From assembly GCA_937927435.1 (NCBI GenBank), contig CALBDW010000007.1, forward strand, positions 1 through 8,858: a stretch of 8,858 bases of DNA, written 5' to 3'. Within the stretch, counting starts at the first letter, position 1, and each line of letters opens with the position of its first letter. The notes below the pieces were generated by a model, which saw only the letters and a program-made list of their open reading frames with translations, was not told the DNA's origin and did no database searches. Position numbers and translations under genes: made by a program. This DNA comes from an uncultured Bdellovibrionales bacterium (GTDB lineage Bacteria > Bdellovibrionota > Bdellovibrionia > Bdellovibrionales > JAMPXM01). Positions 1 to 4,960 of this stretch are shown here, one piece after another.

Positions 1-194
1 TCGCGATTGTCGGCGCCCGAGATCGAGTAATCGATGCGAAATCGGCGATCGCCGATTTTAAGCGCATCAGCGAGCAGAAGCCTTTAAAGCTTCATGTTCT
101 CCGTAACTGCGGACATCAGTTCACGAACCATTGGAAGCCGGTTCGGCGGATCGTGGGGCGTTTCATAACGGAACAAAGGTTAAACGAGGCGTGA
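1..194 (+). CDS. Alpha/beta hydrolase, C-terminal fragment (5' end outside window)
   Basis: An open frame enters from the left edge (first full codon at 3) and ends at TGA 192-194, giving 63 visible residues. The fragment opens with AIVGARDRVID, which fits the strand-plus-acid motif (G-x-x-D) carrying the catalytic Asp of alpha/beta hydrolases. Thirty-one residues after that Asp comes NCGHQF, the usual Gly-His catalytic histidine near the C-terminus. A final helix (RRIVGRFI) is also typical of the fold. The nucleophile elbow must lie upstream of the window, so neither the substrate nor the subfamily (esterase, lipase, peptidase, haloalkane dehalogenase-like) can be given. No signal or membrane segment is visible in this part. 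The next gene starts 127 bases downstream on the same strand. The family call is inference from the two motifs and their spacing. Confidence 0.6.
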   Translation, partial: AIVGARDRVIDAKSAIADFKRISEQKPLKLHVLRNCGHQFTNHWKPVRRIVGRFITEQRLNEA

Positions 195-321
195 ACGTCC
201 TTTTTCGGGGCGAAAAAAGTCGAACTCGTGTAGTTTTCGTCAAAACTTATATTTAGGCTGAACTTAGAGTTTTCTTACGGCATTTTTCACTCGCCTAGAA
301 CGACCATGAAGGGCGGGAAAA

Positions 322-687
322 ATGAATGCGATTAAAATCTTTGTTCTCGGTTTGGCCTTGAATGCGTTTTTGCTTTCGGTCGCTCACGCAGCTGGTGGAA
401 GAGTGGTGAGCGCGTCTCGCGTGTCTCGAAAAGCTGTCGAGCTTGAAATCGAAACGAGGTTCTACTGCAACTCTCCGACCATCAGTCTCGATTACATCCA
501 CTCCGGAAATCTGCCGTTTGGGCCCCGAGTGTTCGAGGTGAACGTCACTCCGGTAACCCGGCAGTTTTGTGTGGGCACGGATATTGTCCGGGCTGTCGTC
601 GAGATTCCGGAGTTCCCGGGCTTGGGACGACAGATCGTAATTTTTACGGGGGACGAAGGAACGGTGGCCAGCGTAGAACTCGAGTAA
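322..687 (+). CDS. Small secreted protein of unknown function with two cysteines
   Basis: This 121-residue protein is not one I recognise. Residues 1-23 form a clear Sec signal peptide: a Lys at position 5, a hydrophobic core (IFVLGLAL through FLLSV), and a likely cleavage site AHA|AG. No lipobox Cys is present, so the mature protein of about 98 residues should be periplasmic or secreted. It has two cysteines (49 and 83), which could form one disulfide. The alternating hydrophobic pattern (VELEIETRFY, FEVNVTPV, RAVVEI, RQIVIF, VASVELE) suggests a small all-beta domain. The ATG at 322 is preceded by a purine-rich GAAGGGCGGG stretch at a suitable distance. An ATG at 306 is in another frame. The gene is followed 80 bases later by the EF-hand lipoprotein gene, which has its own promoter candidate, so co-transcription is uncertain. 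Confidence 0.75.
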   Translation: MNAIKIFVLGLALNAFLLSVAHAAGGRVVSASRVSRKAVELEIETRFYCNSPTISLDYIHSGNLPFGPRVFEVNVTPVTRQFCVGTDIVRAVVEIPEFPGLGRQIVIFTGDEGTVASVELE

Positions 688-732
688 ATGGAGTTTGTGC
701 GCAGCTTCAAGTGCGGGGCCGCGAAAATAAAC

Positions 733-761
733 CTTCTCAATTCATGTGATCCTGTTACAAT
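733..761 (+). promoter_or_regulatory. Extended -10 sigma70-type promoter of the EF-hand lipoprotein gene
   Basis: TGTTACAAT at 753-761 fits the extended -10 consensus (TG, one base, then TACAAT, 5 of 6 to TATAAT). A weak -35-like TTCTCA lies at 734-739 with a 16-base spacer. The -10 ends only six bases before the ATG at 768, which places the expected start of transcription at or next to the start codon. No Shine-Dalgarno sequence lies between them. The motif is seen; its use is inferred. Confidence 0.5.
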
Positions 762-767
762 TCGCTC

Positions 768-1169
768 ATGAAAACGCAAAAGACTTTTGTTCACGTAGTA
801 CTCGGTTTGGCTTTAACGGCGCTGATTGGAGCGTGCGCGCACCAAAAGAAGGGCGGAGAAGCAAGCTCCAAGAGCTTGTTCAATTTTTCGTCGCTCGATG
901 AGGACGGCGACGGACGTCTGAGTGAGGAAGAGGCAAAGAAAGCCGCCCAGGTGAGATTTGAGATGCTTGACCGGGTGAGCGACACCGTCTTGACCCGCGA
1001 AGAGTTCGGCGACGATCGTCATTTCGATAAGTTTGATGTCAATAAAGACGGCCATATCGATAAGGACGAGTTCGCAAACGGTTTCTTGAATCGGTTCCGT
1101 GACGCGGATCTGGATAAGGACGGGTATTTGAGTCCGGAGGAAGCCGAAAAGATCGGCATTCCGAAGTGA
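768..1169 (+). CDS. EF-hand calcium-binding lipoprotein (three canonical hands, one degenerate)
   Basis: The 133-residue product has a lipoprotein signal peptide ending in the lipobox IGAC, with Cys23 as the lipidated residue. Ala at +2 would allow sorting to the outer membrane under the E. coli rule. A short Lys/Ser-rich linker leads to four EF-hand loops in two pairs. Loop 1 (44-55, DEDGDGRLSEEE), loop 3 (90-101, DVNKDGHIDKDE) and loop 4 (114-125, DLDKDGYLSPEE) are canonical, with acid/Asn at 1, 3 and 5, Gly at 6 and Glu at 12. Loop 2 (68-79, DRVSDTVLTREE) keeps positions 1, 5 and 12 but has lost the residue at 3 and the Gly at 6, so it probably does not bind calcium. A role in envelope calcium binding or structure is inference; no enzymatic domain is present. 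There is no Shine-Dalgarno sequence before the ATG, but an extended -10 element lies just upstream. The gene converges on the 1224-1574 gene. Confidence 0.85.
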   Translation: MKTQKTFVHVVLGLALTALIGACAHQKKGGEASSKSLFNFSSLDEDGDGRLSEEEAKKAAQVRFEMLDRVSDTVLTREEFGDDRHFDKFDVNKDGHIDKDEFANGFLNRFRDADLDKDGYLSPEEAEKIGIPK

Positions 1170-1178
1170 TCGTCCTTA

Positions 1179-1210
1179 CGGCCCGGACCGGAAAGAACCC
1201 GGTTGGGCCG
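1179..1210. terminator. Hairpin between convergent genes, possible bidirectional terminator
   Basis: CGGCCCGGACCGG (1179-1191) pairs with CCGGTTGGGCCG (1199-1210). This gives a 6-bp outer and a 5-bp inner GC-rich stem, separated by a small internal mismatch, with a 7-base loop. It sits exactly between the stop codons of the EF-hand gene (+) and the 1224-1574 gene (-). Neither side has a T-run, so classical intrinsic termination is doubtful. It could instead protect 3' ends. Confidence 0.4.
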
Positions 1211-1223
1211 TGTCACTTCTATG

Positions 1224-1574
1224 TCAGTCGAAGTCAAAATAGCAGCGCGTGCCGAGATCTTCGAAGATACCGCGTCCTTTGATGGCGACGCGGGTTTCGC
1301 ATTCGTGCCAGCCCCAATAGGGGGCAATCAATCGCTGTTCCGCCCAGACGGACGTGCGAACGACGAGGATGTCGTTGGTATCGCCTTCAAGCTCGGGCTC
1401 GCCACGGTATTCAAGCTTTCTTAAGTCGACGCTGTAGTCATACTCGCGGAAGTGCGCCTCAATGCTTTCGCGGACCACGATGTCCAGTTCTCCGAAGCTC
1501 GCTTGAGTGCCGGAAAACGGAAGAAGTAAGACAGCGGACAGGACGGATGCGAACAAAAGATTGCACGTTTTCAT
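1224..1574 (-). CDS. Small secreted protein of unknown function
   Basis: This 116-residue protein starts with a Sec signal peptide: Lys2, a hydrophobic stretch over residues 6-20, and probable cleavage at TQA|SF after residue 25. A Cys at position 4 lies before the hydrophobic core and is not a lipobox. The mature part of about 91 residues is acidic and aromatic (APYWGWHEC near 84-92). It contains two cysteines, 92 and 111, that may pair. I do not recognise the family. The ATG is supported by GAGGG six bases upstream. A candidate promoter (TTGCCT, 17-base spacer, TAAGGT on the minus strand) lies at 1599-1627, so the gene is probably monocistronic. Its end faces the EF-hand gene, and its start diverges from the esterase gene at 1807. 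Confidence 0.75.
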   Translation of the reverse strand: MKTCNLLFASVLSAVLLLPFSGTQASFGELDIVVRESIEAHFREYDYSVDLRKLEYRGEPELEGDTNDILVVRTSVWAEQRLIAPYWGWHECETRVAIKGRGIFEDLGTRCYFDFD

Positions 1575-1598
1575 GATTTCCCTCGCGTGAATGGCGCG

Positions 1599-1627
1599 AC
1601 CTTAGCGGATTCATCAAAGTGAGGCAA
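1599..1627 (-). promoter_or_regulatory. Candidate sigma70 promoter of the 1224-1574 gene
   Basis: On the minus strand, TTGCCT (1622-1627, 4 of 6 to TTGACA) is separated by exactly 17 bases from TAAGGT (1599-1604, 3 of 6 to TATAAT). The predicted transcript would start near 1592, giving a short leader that still contains the GAGGG ribosome site. The spacing is ideal but the -10 is poor. Confidence 0.3.
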
Positions 1628-1751
1628 GCTGTCCTGAGGGACAAAAAGCCGCGCTTTCTCACGGGACCGTCAAGAATTGTTCAAACGTCCAGAATGCCGG
1701 GCCAATCGACGACATATTGGACGTATTTACGTAATCGCACTTTGCCAGCGG

Positions 1752-1801
1752 TTGAACTCCCACTATCACTGGACTAGGACCTTGTAGGTTTTCTAAGGAG
1801 G
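1752..1801 (+). promoter_or_regulatory. Candidate promoter and strong ribosome binding site of the esterase gene
   Basis: TTGAAC (1752-1757) and TAGGAC (1775-1780), 17 bases apart, are a weak -35/-10 candidate. The ribosome site is much clearer. AGGAGG at 1796-1801 lies five bases before GTG 1807 but fourteen before the next in-frame ATG at 1816. This decides the start in favour of GTG. Confidence 0.4.
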
Positions 1802-1806
1802 CGCCT

Positions 1807-2769
1807 GTGGCTCGGATGAATCTTCTTCCTCTCATGATGGTTCTGGCCATGCTTTTATCGGCGTGCGACCGTTTATCCGAGCTTTTGGAGCCGGTGGGCG
1901 AGCCGAAGACCGCGCAGGCCGATCCGCGTTCAAACGATGAGTCGGAAAGGCCGACGCGTTTTCAGCCGGGCATGCGGGCGCCGGTCCCGAAGTCTACCTG
2001 TCGCCAGGAAGAAGGATGGCATTATTGCGTTCACCAGTACTCGGGGAATAACCGGACCATTCTCTACTATGTCCATAGTTATACGGATTCGCACTATGGA
2101 TGGATGAAGGGATACACAGCCGATGCGACAACACACCTCTATCAGCTACAGGCGATTTTAGGAGAAAACTCGCCCACGGTCGTCGTCATCTCATACGTAC
2201 ATCGTCTGCAAGACTCGTGGATGCTTTCGGCCAGTGAACAAAAGACTTTGCCGCCCGAACTTGCGACGGTGAGGCATTTCACGGCAGTGGCGATGCCGCT
2301 CGTGGAAGAACGGTTTAACCTTCATGGTCCGCGGATCGTCTATGGCTTCAGCATGGGCGGATTTAATGCCGCCCAGCTTTGTTTGAATACGCCTGAACTC
2401 TGGTCGAAGTGTATTATCCAGAACGCATTGCTCGTTTTATGCGATCCGTATTCGCTTCCGGAATGGACGAGGTACTTCTGCCTTCCCGGATTTTTGATCC
2501 GGAAACAGTTCACCGAGGAAGAGTGGAGGGAGAACGACCCGATTTACCAGGTCGAGAACATGAACGACGCCAGCCATTTGCCGGAGATTCTCGTCACGAA
2601 TGCGCGCCGGGACCAATTCAATCTTTTCGAAGCGGGTCGGCACTTCGCCGTTCAGCTCGAAGGGCGCGGGGCACGCGTGAAGTGGCATCCGATCAACGGC
2701 GAGCACAGCGACTTCGACGTCGAAGCGGTCGCCGCGTTCATCATGTCGGAAAGCGAACGAGATCAGTGA
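1807..2769 (+). CDS. Lipoprotein serine esterase of the alpha/beta hydrolase fold
   Basis: The protein has 320 residues and starts with GTG. A lipoprotein signal ends in the lipobox LSAC, with Cys20 lipidated. The next residue is Asp21, the signal that keeps lipoproteins in the inner membrane in E. coli; whether this host follows that rule is unknown. Residues 21-60 are a polar, low-complexity linker. The catalytic domain shows the nucleophile elbow GFSMGG (Ser182), a likely acid at Asp269 (NARRDQFN) and a likely base at His300 (NGEHSDFD), all in the right order. The order and spacing resemble esterase-D, feruloyl-esterase or PHB-depolymerase-like enzymes, but the substrate cannot be told. 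Several cysteines (65, 74, 192, 202, 212, 225) suggest disulfides, consistent with an exported enzyme. The last seven bases overlap the end of the opposite-strand copper protein gene. Confidence 0.8.
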   Translation: MARMNLLPLMMVLAMLLSACDRLSELLEPVGEPKTAQADPRSNDESERPTRFQPGMRAPVPKSTCRQEEGWHYCVHQYSGNNRTILYYVHSYTDSHYGWMKGYTADATTHLYQLQAILGENSPTVVVISYVHRLQDSWMLSASEQKTLPPELATVRHFTAVAMPLVEERFNLHGPRIVYGFSMGGFNAAQLCLNTPELWSKCIIQNALLVLCDPYSLPEWTRYFCLPGFLIRKQFTEEEWRENDPIYQVENMNDASHLPEILVTNARRDQFNLFEAGRHFAVQLEGRGARVKWHPINGEHSDFDVEAVAAFIMSESERDQ

Positions 2770-3170
2770 TGCGAGAAGAGGCGCTCGCAGGCCTCGGCGC
2801 AGCGTCGGCAGACTTCCGCGCAGTATTGCATGGCCTCATCGTCGGGCATGAGTTCACAGTCGTCGGCGCAGGAATGGCACACTTCCGCGCACACGGCGCA
2901 GACGCGCGCAAAAAGGCCGGACTCACGAAGCATGAAATCGGCTGCCACCGCTGATATCTGCGCGCAATCTTGTAAGAGGCGAATATGGATGGGGTCGGCG
3001 TGAAGTCCACCCATTTCAAGACAATGCCGCACCATTTGCTCACAAACCTGGTGGCACTCGAGACAGCTGGCAATGCAGGCGCGCATTGGCTCGCTTAATT
3101 GTCGAGAAGTGTGGGACGAAAAAGCGGTTTCCCTCGTTTCGTATCCGGTCGGGAAATGGGACGTGGCCAT
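2763..3170 (-). CDS. Four-helix-bundle copper-binding protein, cytosolic Csp3-like copper storage
   Basis: This is a 135-residue protein with 15 cysteines in rows facing a helical core. The motifs are C-x3-C-x2-C-x3-C (32, 36, 39, 43), then Cys50 and 69, C-x2-C-x3-C-x2-C-x3-C (91, 94, 98, 101, 105), and C-x3-C-x2-C-x3-C (117, 121, 124, 128). Spacing of 3-4 residues along helices is the hallmark of the Csp (DUF326) copper-storage family, whose tetramers hold many Cu(I) ions in the bundle cores. No Sec or Tat signal is visible, so it should be cytosolic, like Csp3 and unlike exported Csp1. I chose ATG 3170 because GAGGAGG (3180-3186) lies nine bases upstream. A longer frame to 3251 exists but would run through a candidate promoter. 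The first 28 residues are a Ser/Thr-rich extension with no cysteine. No copper pump or regulator is adjacent. The 3' end overlaps the esterase gene. Confidence 0.88.
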   Translation of the reverse strand: MATSHFPTGYETRETAFSSHTSRQLSEPMRACIASCLECHQVCEQMVRHCLEMGGLHADPIHIRLLQDCAQISAVAADFMLRESGLFARVCAVCAEVCHSCADDCELMPDDEAMQYCAEVCRRCAEACERLFSHH

Positions 3171-3206
3171 AGAACCTGACCTCCTCAGCGGGCGATCCGG
3201 TTCTAA

Positions 3207-3235
3207 ACTATAGAAAATGAGACGTTGGGTGTAGT
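3207..3235 (-). promoter_or_regulatory. Candidate promoter of the copper-storage gene
   Basis: The minus strand reads TATAGT at 3207-3212 (5 of 6 to TATAAT), with ACTACA 17 bases upstream (3230-3235, 3 of 6 to TTGACA). It sits between the terminator of the upstream minus-strand gene and the ribosome site of the copper gene. I saw no clear CueR- or CsoR-type palindrome, so copper control is not shown. Confidence 0.35.
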
Positions 3236-3250
3236 TAAGAAGTCGTAACA

Positions 3251-3282
3251 AAAAATCCCACGGCGTTAAACCGTGGGATTTT
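3251..3282 (-). terminator. Strong intrinsic terminator of the glycine-zipper protein gene
   Basis: ATCCCACGG (3255-3263) and CCGTGGGAT (3271-3279) form a perfect 9-bp stem with a 7-base loop. Flanking A and T runs extend the pairing. Read on the minus strand, the hairpin ends in TTTTTT, a classical Rho-independent terminator. It lies 20 bases after the stop codon of the 3303-3704 gene and insulates the copper-storage gene from it. Confidence 0.9.
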
Positions 3283-3302
3283 CGGGATTCGGCGATACAG
3301 GA

Positions 3303-3704
3303 TTACCAGCGGCCTTCGCAACCGAGCGGACGGCAGAAGCGAGAAGCTCTGTAGCACTGATCCATTGCCATCGCTTGAACGCGACGTGCGTGCGTTCCGA
3401 CGGCTCTGAAGAGACGGCCGGAGCGGCTTTCAGCATAGCAAACCACGCGACGGAATTTGTGCGGATGAGGATGCTTGTCGAATTTATCCGCGGCGATGAG
3501 ACCGCCGATGATTCCGCCGATGATTCCGCCGACAATAGCAGCGCCTTTATTGCTGCGAGCGTAATCAGCTTCGAATTGGGCCTCGTCTTGGAGTAGTTCG
3601 TTGTTTTCAATTTGGTTGAAGTCGACCTGGTCCCAAACGCTGTTTGCAAATGCCGGTTGAATGCTCGCCATCAGCATTGCAACTGTCACGATATACTTCA
3701 TCAT
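3303..3704 (-). CDS. Exported protein with glycine-zipper segment and C-terminal four-cysteine domain
   Basis: The product is 133 residues long. Residues 1-20 are a Sec signal peptide with likely cleavage at AFA|NS. An acidic, Gln/Asn-rich region (about 21-50) follows. Next is a glycine-zipper hydrophobic stretch (54-73, containing GGIIGGIIGGL), which could insert in or associate with a membrane. A His/Pro-rich turn (78-82) leads to a basic domain of about 45 residues with Cys89, 117, 124 and 129, ending in CRPLGC. I do not recognise the C-terminal domain. Its even Cys number suggests two disulfides in the periplasm. The first of two adjacent ATGs (3704 and 3701) is chosen because AAGGAGG (3713-3719) is eight bases away. 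A strong terminator follows. The gene is likely monocistronic. Glycine-zipper proteins often sit in the envelope, but the function here is unknown. Confidence 0.78.
   Translation of the reverse strand: MMKYIVTVAMLMASIQPAFANSVWDQVDFNQIENNELLQDEAQFEADYARSNKGAAIVGGIIGGIIGGLIAADKFDKHPHPHKFRRVVCYAESRSGRLFRAVGTHARRVQAMAMDQCYRASRFCRPLGCEGRW
3492..3539 (-). repeat. Four tandem 12-bp units coding the glycine zipper
   Basis: Four consecutive 12-base units encode, in protein order, AIVG, GIIG, GIIG and GLIA. The two central units (3504-3515 and 3516-3527, GCCGATGATTCC on the plus strand) are identical, and the outer two differ at a few positions. Gain or loss of one unit would change the hydrophobic segment by four residues without a frameshift. 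Confidence 0.8.
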
Positions 3705-3850
3705 AATCTGTCCCTCCTTCAGATTGGTGACTGTTCTCTTATCTCTGACTGCCCCTACCGGTTGGCTCTTCCAAAGTGTTGCAACTGAGATGCCACCCTA
3801 AATGGAGTCAAGTTGGGACCGCTGCGTGGAGCGTCAAAACCTGTTTATGC

Positions 3851-4693
3851 TTAAGGACAAGGCAGCGTCTGGCGGGGAATTACGTCCTCGATTTGGAAGT
3901 GCGAAGGTAAATTCTGAACGGTGGCAAATTGGCCTCCTCCGCGATTTGCCATATACCGCAGTAATTCGACCGCCTGAGGAATGACTGTTTGGCCGTAAAA
4001 GATCGTACTCAAGCGGACTTGTTGAGGAGCGGCGTTAAGCAATGTGTCGATGTGCCGCTCGAGGGATGTTTGATCGAAGCGGTCCCAACTATCAAAGTAG
4101 TCGGTCGGAAATCCGTCACTGATGAAGATCACAAAGTACTGAGGATTGTCACTCGAGCTCTGGTCGGGATCGTTTTGAATCGCGAGCCGAGCGAGTTCCA
4201 GTGCCGCGCCGTAAGGGGTGTTTCCTTCGTCGCGCTCGTAAAGGAAGGTGTTGAGCGCGGTTTCCATGGTATGGGCGGGTGCGAAGGCAGGTGAGAAAGG
4301 CGAACCCCAATGAATATAAGCGCGAGCTTGGTCGCTGGAAAAAGTGATCAAGCTCCATTGGAAATTCGTTTTATGCCGGTAACGCGCGAGAAAGTTCGAA
4401 AGAGATCCGTAGCGAAATTGTTTATAGGGATCGGTGGGCGGTATGAACGCGCCCATCCAGGCCGTCGTTCCGGCGTTTGAACCCGAGGCGTCGACCACGA
4501 AAAGAAGTTTCGTGAGGCGTTGGATTTCGCCGACGGATCGTGGCGTGCAGCTTGGATCGTCAATACCCGCTGGATCACTCGGCGTCAGCGGCTGCCCGTC
4601 TTTGGCGCTGAACTGAACCGGAGAGCAAGCCGCGAGGGCCGCAGCCGCAAAGACATTGAATAAGACGTTTTGCAGAATACGGATCGTTTTCAC
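3851..4693 (-). CDS. von Willebrand factor A domain lipoprotein with intact MIDAS
   Basis: I choose GTG 4693, giving 280 residues, because GAAGGGG (4703-4709) is nine bases upstream. The alternative ATG at 4726 has no ribosome site and overlaps a TACAAT -10-like element. The N-terminus (MKTIRILQN...) then reads as a normal lipoprotein signal ending in LAAC, with Cys23 lipidated and Ser at +2. After a Pro/Asp-rich linker, the VWA domain begins around residue 60. It carries the metal-ion-dependent adhesion site: DASGS (Asp68, Ser70, Ser72), the Thr of GNTPYG (159) and the Asp of ISDGFPTD (193). The complete MIDAS implies divalent-cation-dependent protein binding. Cys49 and Cys279 may form a disulfide closing the domain. 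There is no partner operon (no MoxR ATPase, no pilin genes), so the ligand is unknown. A weak hairpin overlapping the stop codon and followed by TTTT is the only terminator hint. Confidence 0.85.
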   Translation of the reverse strand: MKTIRILQNVLFNVFAAAALAACSPVQFSAKDGQPLTPSDPAGIDDPSCTPRSVGEIQRLTKLLFVVDASGSNAGTTAWMGAFIPPTDPYKQFRYGSLSNFLARYRHKTNFQWSLITFSSDQARAYIHWGSPFSPAFAPAHTMETALNTFLYERDEGNTPYGAALELARLAIQNDPDQSSSDNPQYFVIFISDGFPTDYFDSWDRFDQTSLERHIDTLLNAAPQQVRLSTIFYGQTVIPQAVELLRYMANRGGGQFATVQNLPSHFQIEDVIPRQTLPCP

Positions 4694-4884
4694 CTCAACC
4701 AACCCCTTCGCTCGGGCGTTCCTCATTGTATAAACGGTCGCCGAAAAAGCGAGCGAATATCACCCCGTCGTGCGAGCGAGCAAATCGGAGTCCACGAATG
4801 CAGATCCTCAAGTCGCATTAAAATGCGGAATGAATGTTGGCGTTTCGAAATGATTTCAGGGAGGGACGGCAATTGTCGCCAAAT
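4694..4884. other. Intergenic leader of the VWA lipoprotein gene
   Basis: No gene is supported here. The stretch holds the GAAGGGG ribosome site (4703-4709) for the VWA gene and a TACAAT -10-like hexamer on the minus strand (4725-4730) without a good -35. The rest, up to the terminator at 4885, shows nothing I can name. Confidence 0.4.
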
Positions 4885-4916
4885 AAAAAGCCTCGTCGAT
4901 TGTGACGAGGCTTTTT
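4885..4916 (-). terminator. Strong intrinsic terminator of the Cys/Tyr-rich lipoprotein gene
   Basis: AAAAAGCCTCGTC (4885-4897) pairs perfectly with GACGAGGCTTTTT (4904-4916) around a 6-base loop. The GC core is 8 bp. Read on the minus strand it ends in TTTTT, as for a Rho-independent terminator. It lies about 45 bases past the stop codon at 4961. The symmetric A/T flanks mean it could also act on plus-strand transcripts. Confidence 0.9.
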
Positions 4917-4960
4917 AGGTATCTTCAACTTTGTCTATTTATAAATCGAGGCGAGATTTC

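Noticed and set aside
200..219. Short stem CTTTTTCG-GGG-CGAAAAAAG after the hydrolase fragment as a terminator
   Set aside because: The stem is mostly A-T with a 3-base loop and no following T-run. It is too weak to call.
1643..1657. AAAGC-CGC-GCTTT palindrome followed by T's on the minus strand as a terminator
   Set aside because: No minus-strand gene ends there. It sits upstream of a divergently transcribed pair, and the stem is only 5 bp.
2409..2954. Plus-strand frame of 181 codons spanning the esterase and copper-protein ends
   Set aside because: It lies out of frame within the esterase and antisense to the copper protein, and its product is low-complexity Arg/Ala-rich. Both real genes have clear motifs.
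3171..3251. N-terminal extension of the copper-storage protein to an ATG at 3251
   Set aside because: The extension has no ribosome site, starts inside the upstream gene's terminator and covers the TATAGT promoter candidate. GAGGAGG points to ATG 3170.
3266..3649. Minus-strand frame rich in Ser (127 codons) overlapping the glycine-zipper gene
   Set aside because: It is a shifted reading of the 12-bp repeats and runs into the terminator hairpin. It has no ribosome site, whereas the 3303-3704 frame has a signal peptide and AAGGAGG.
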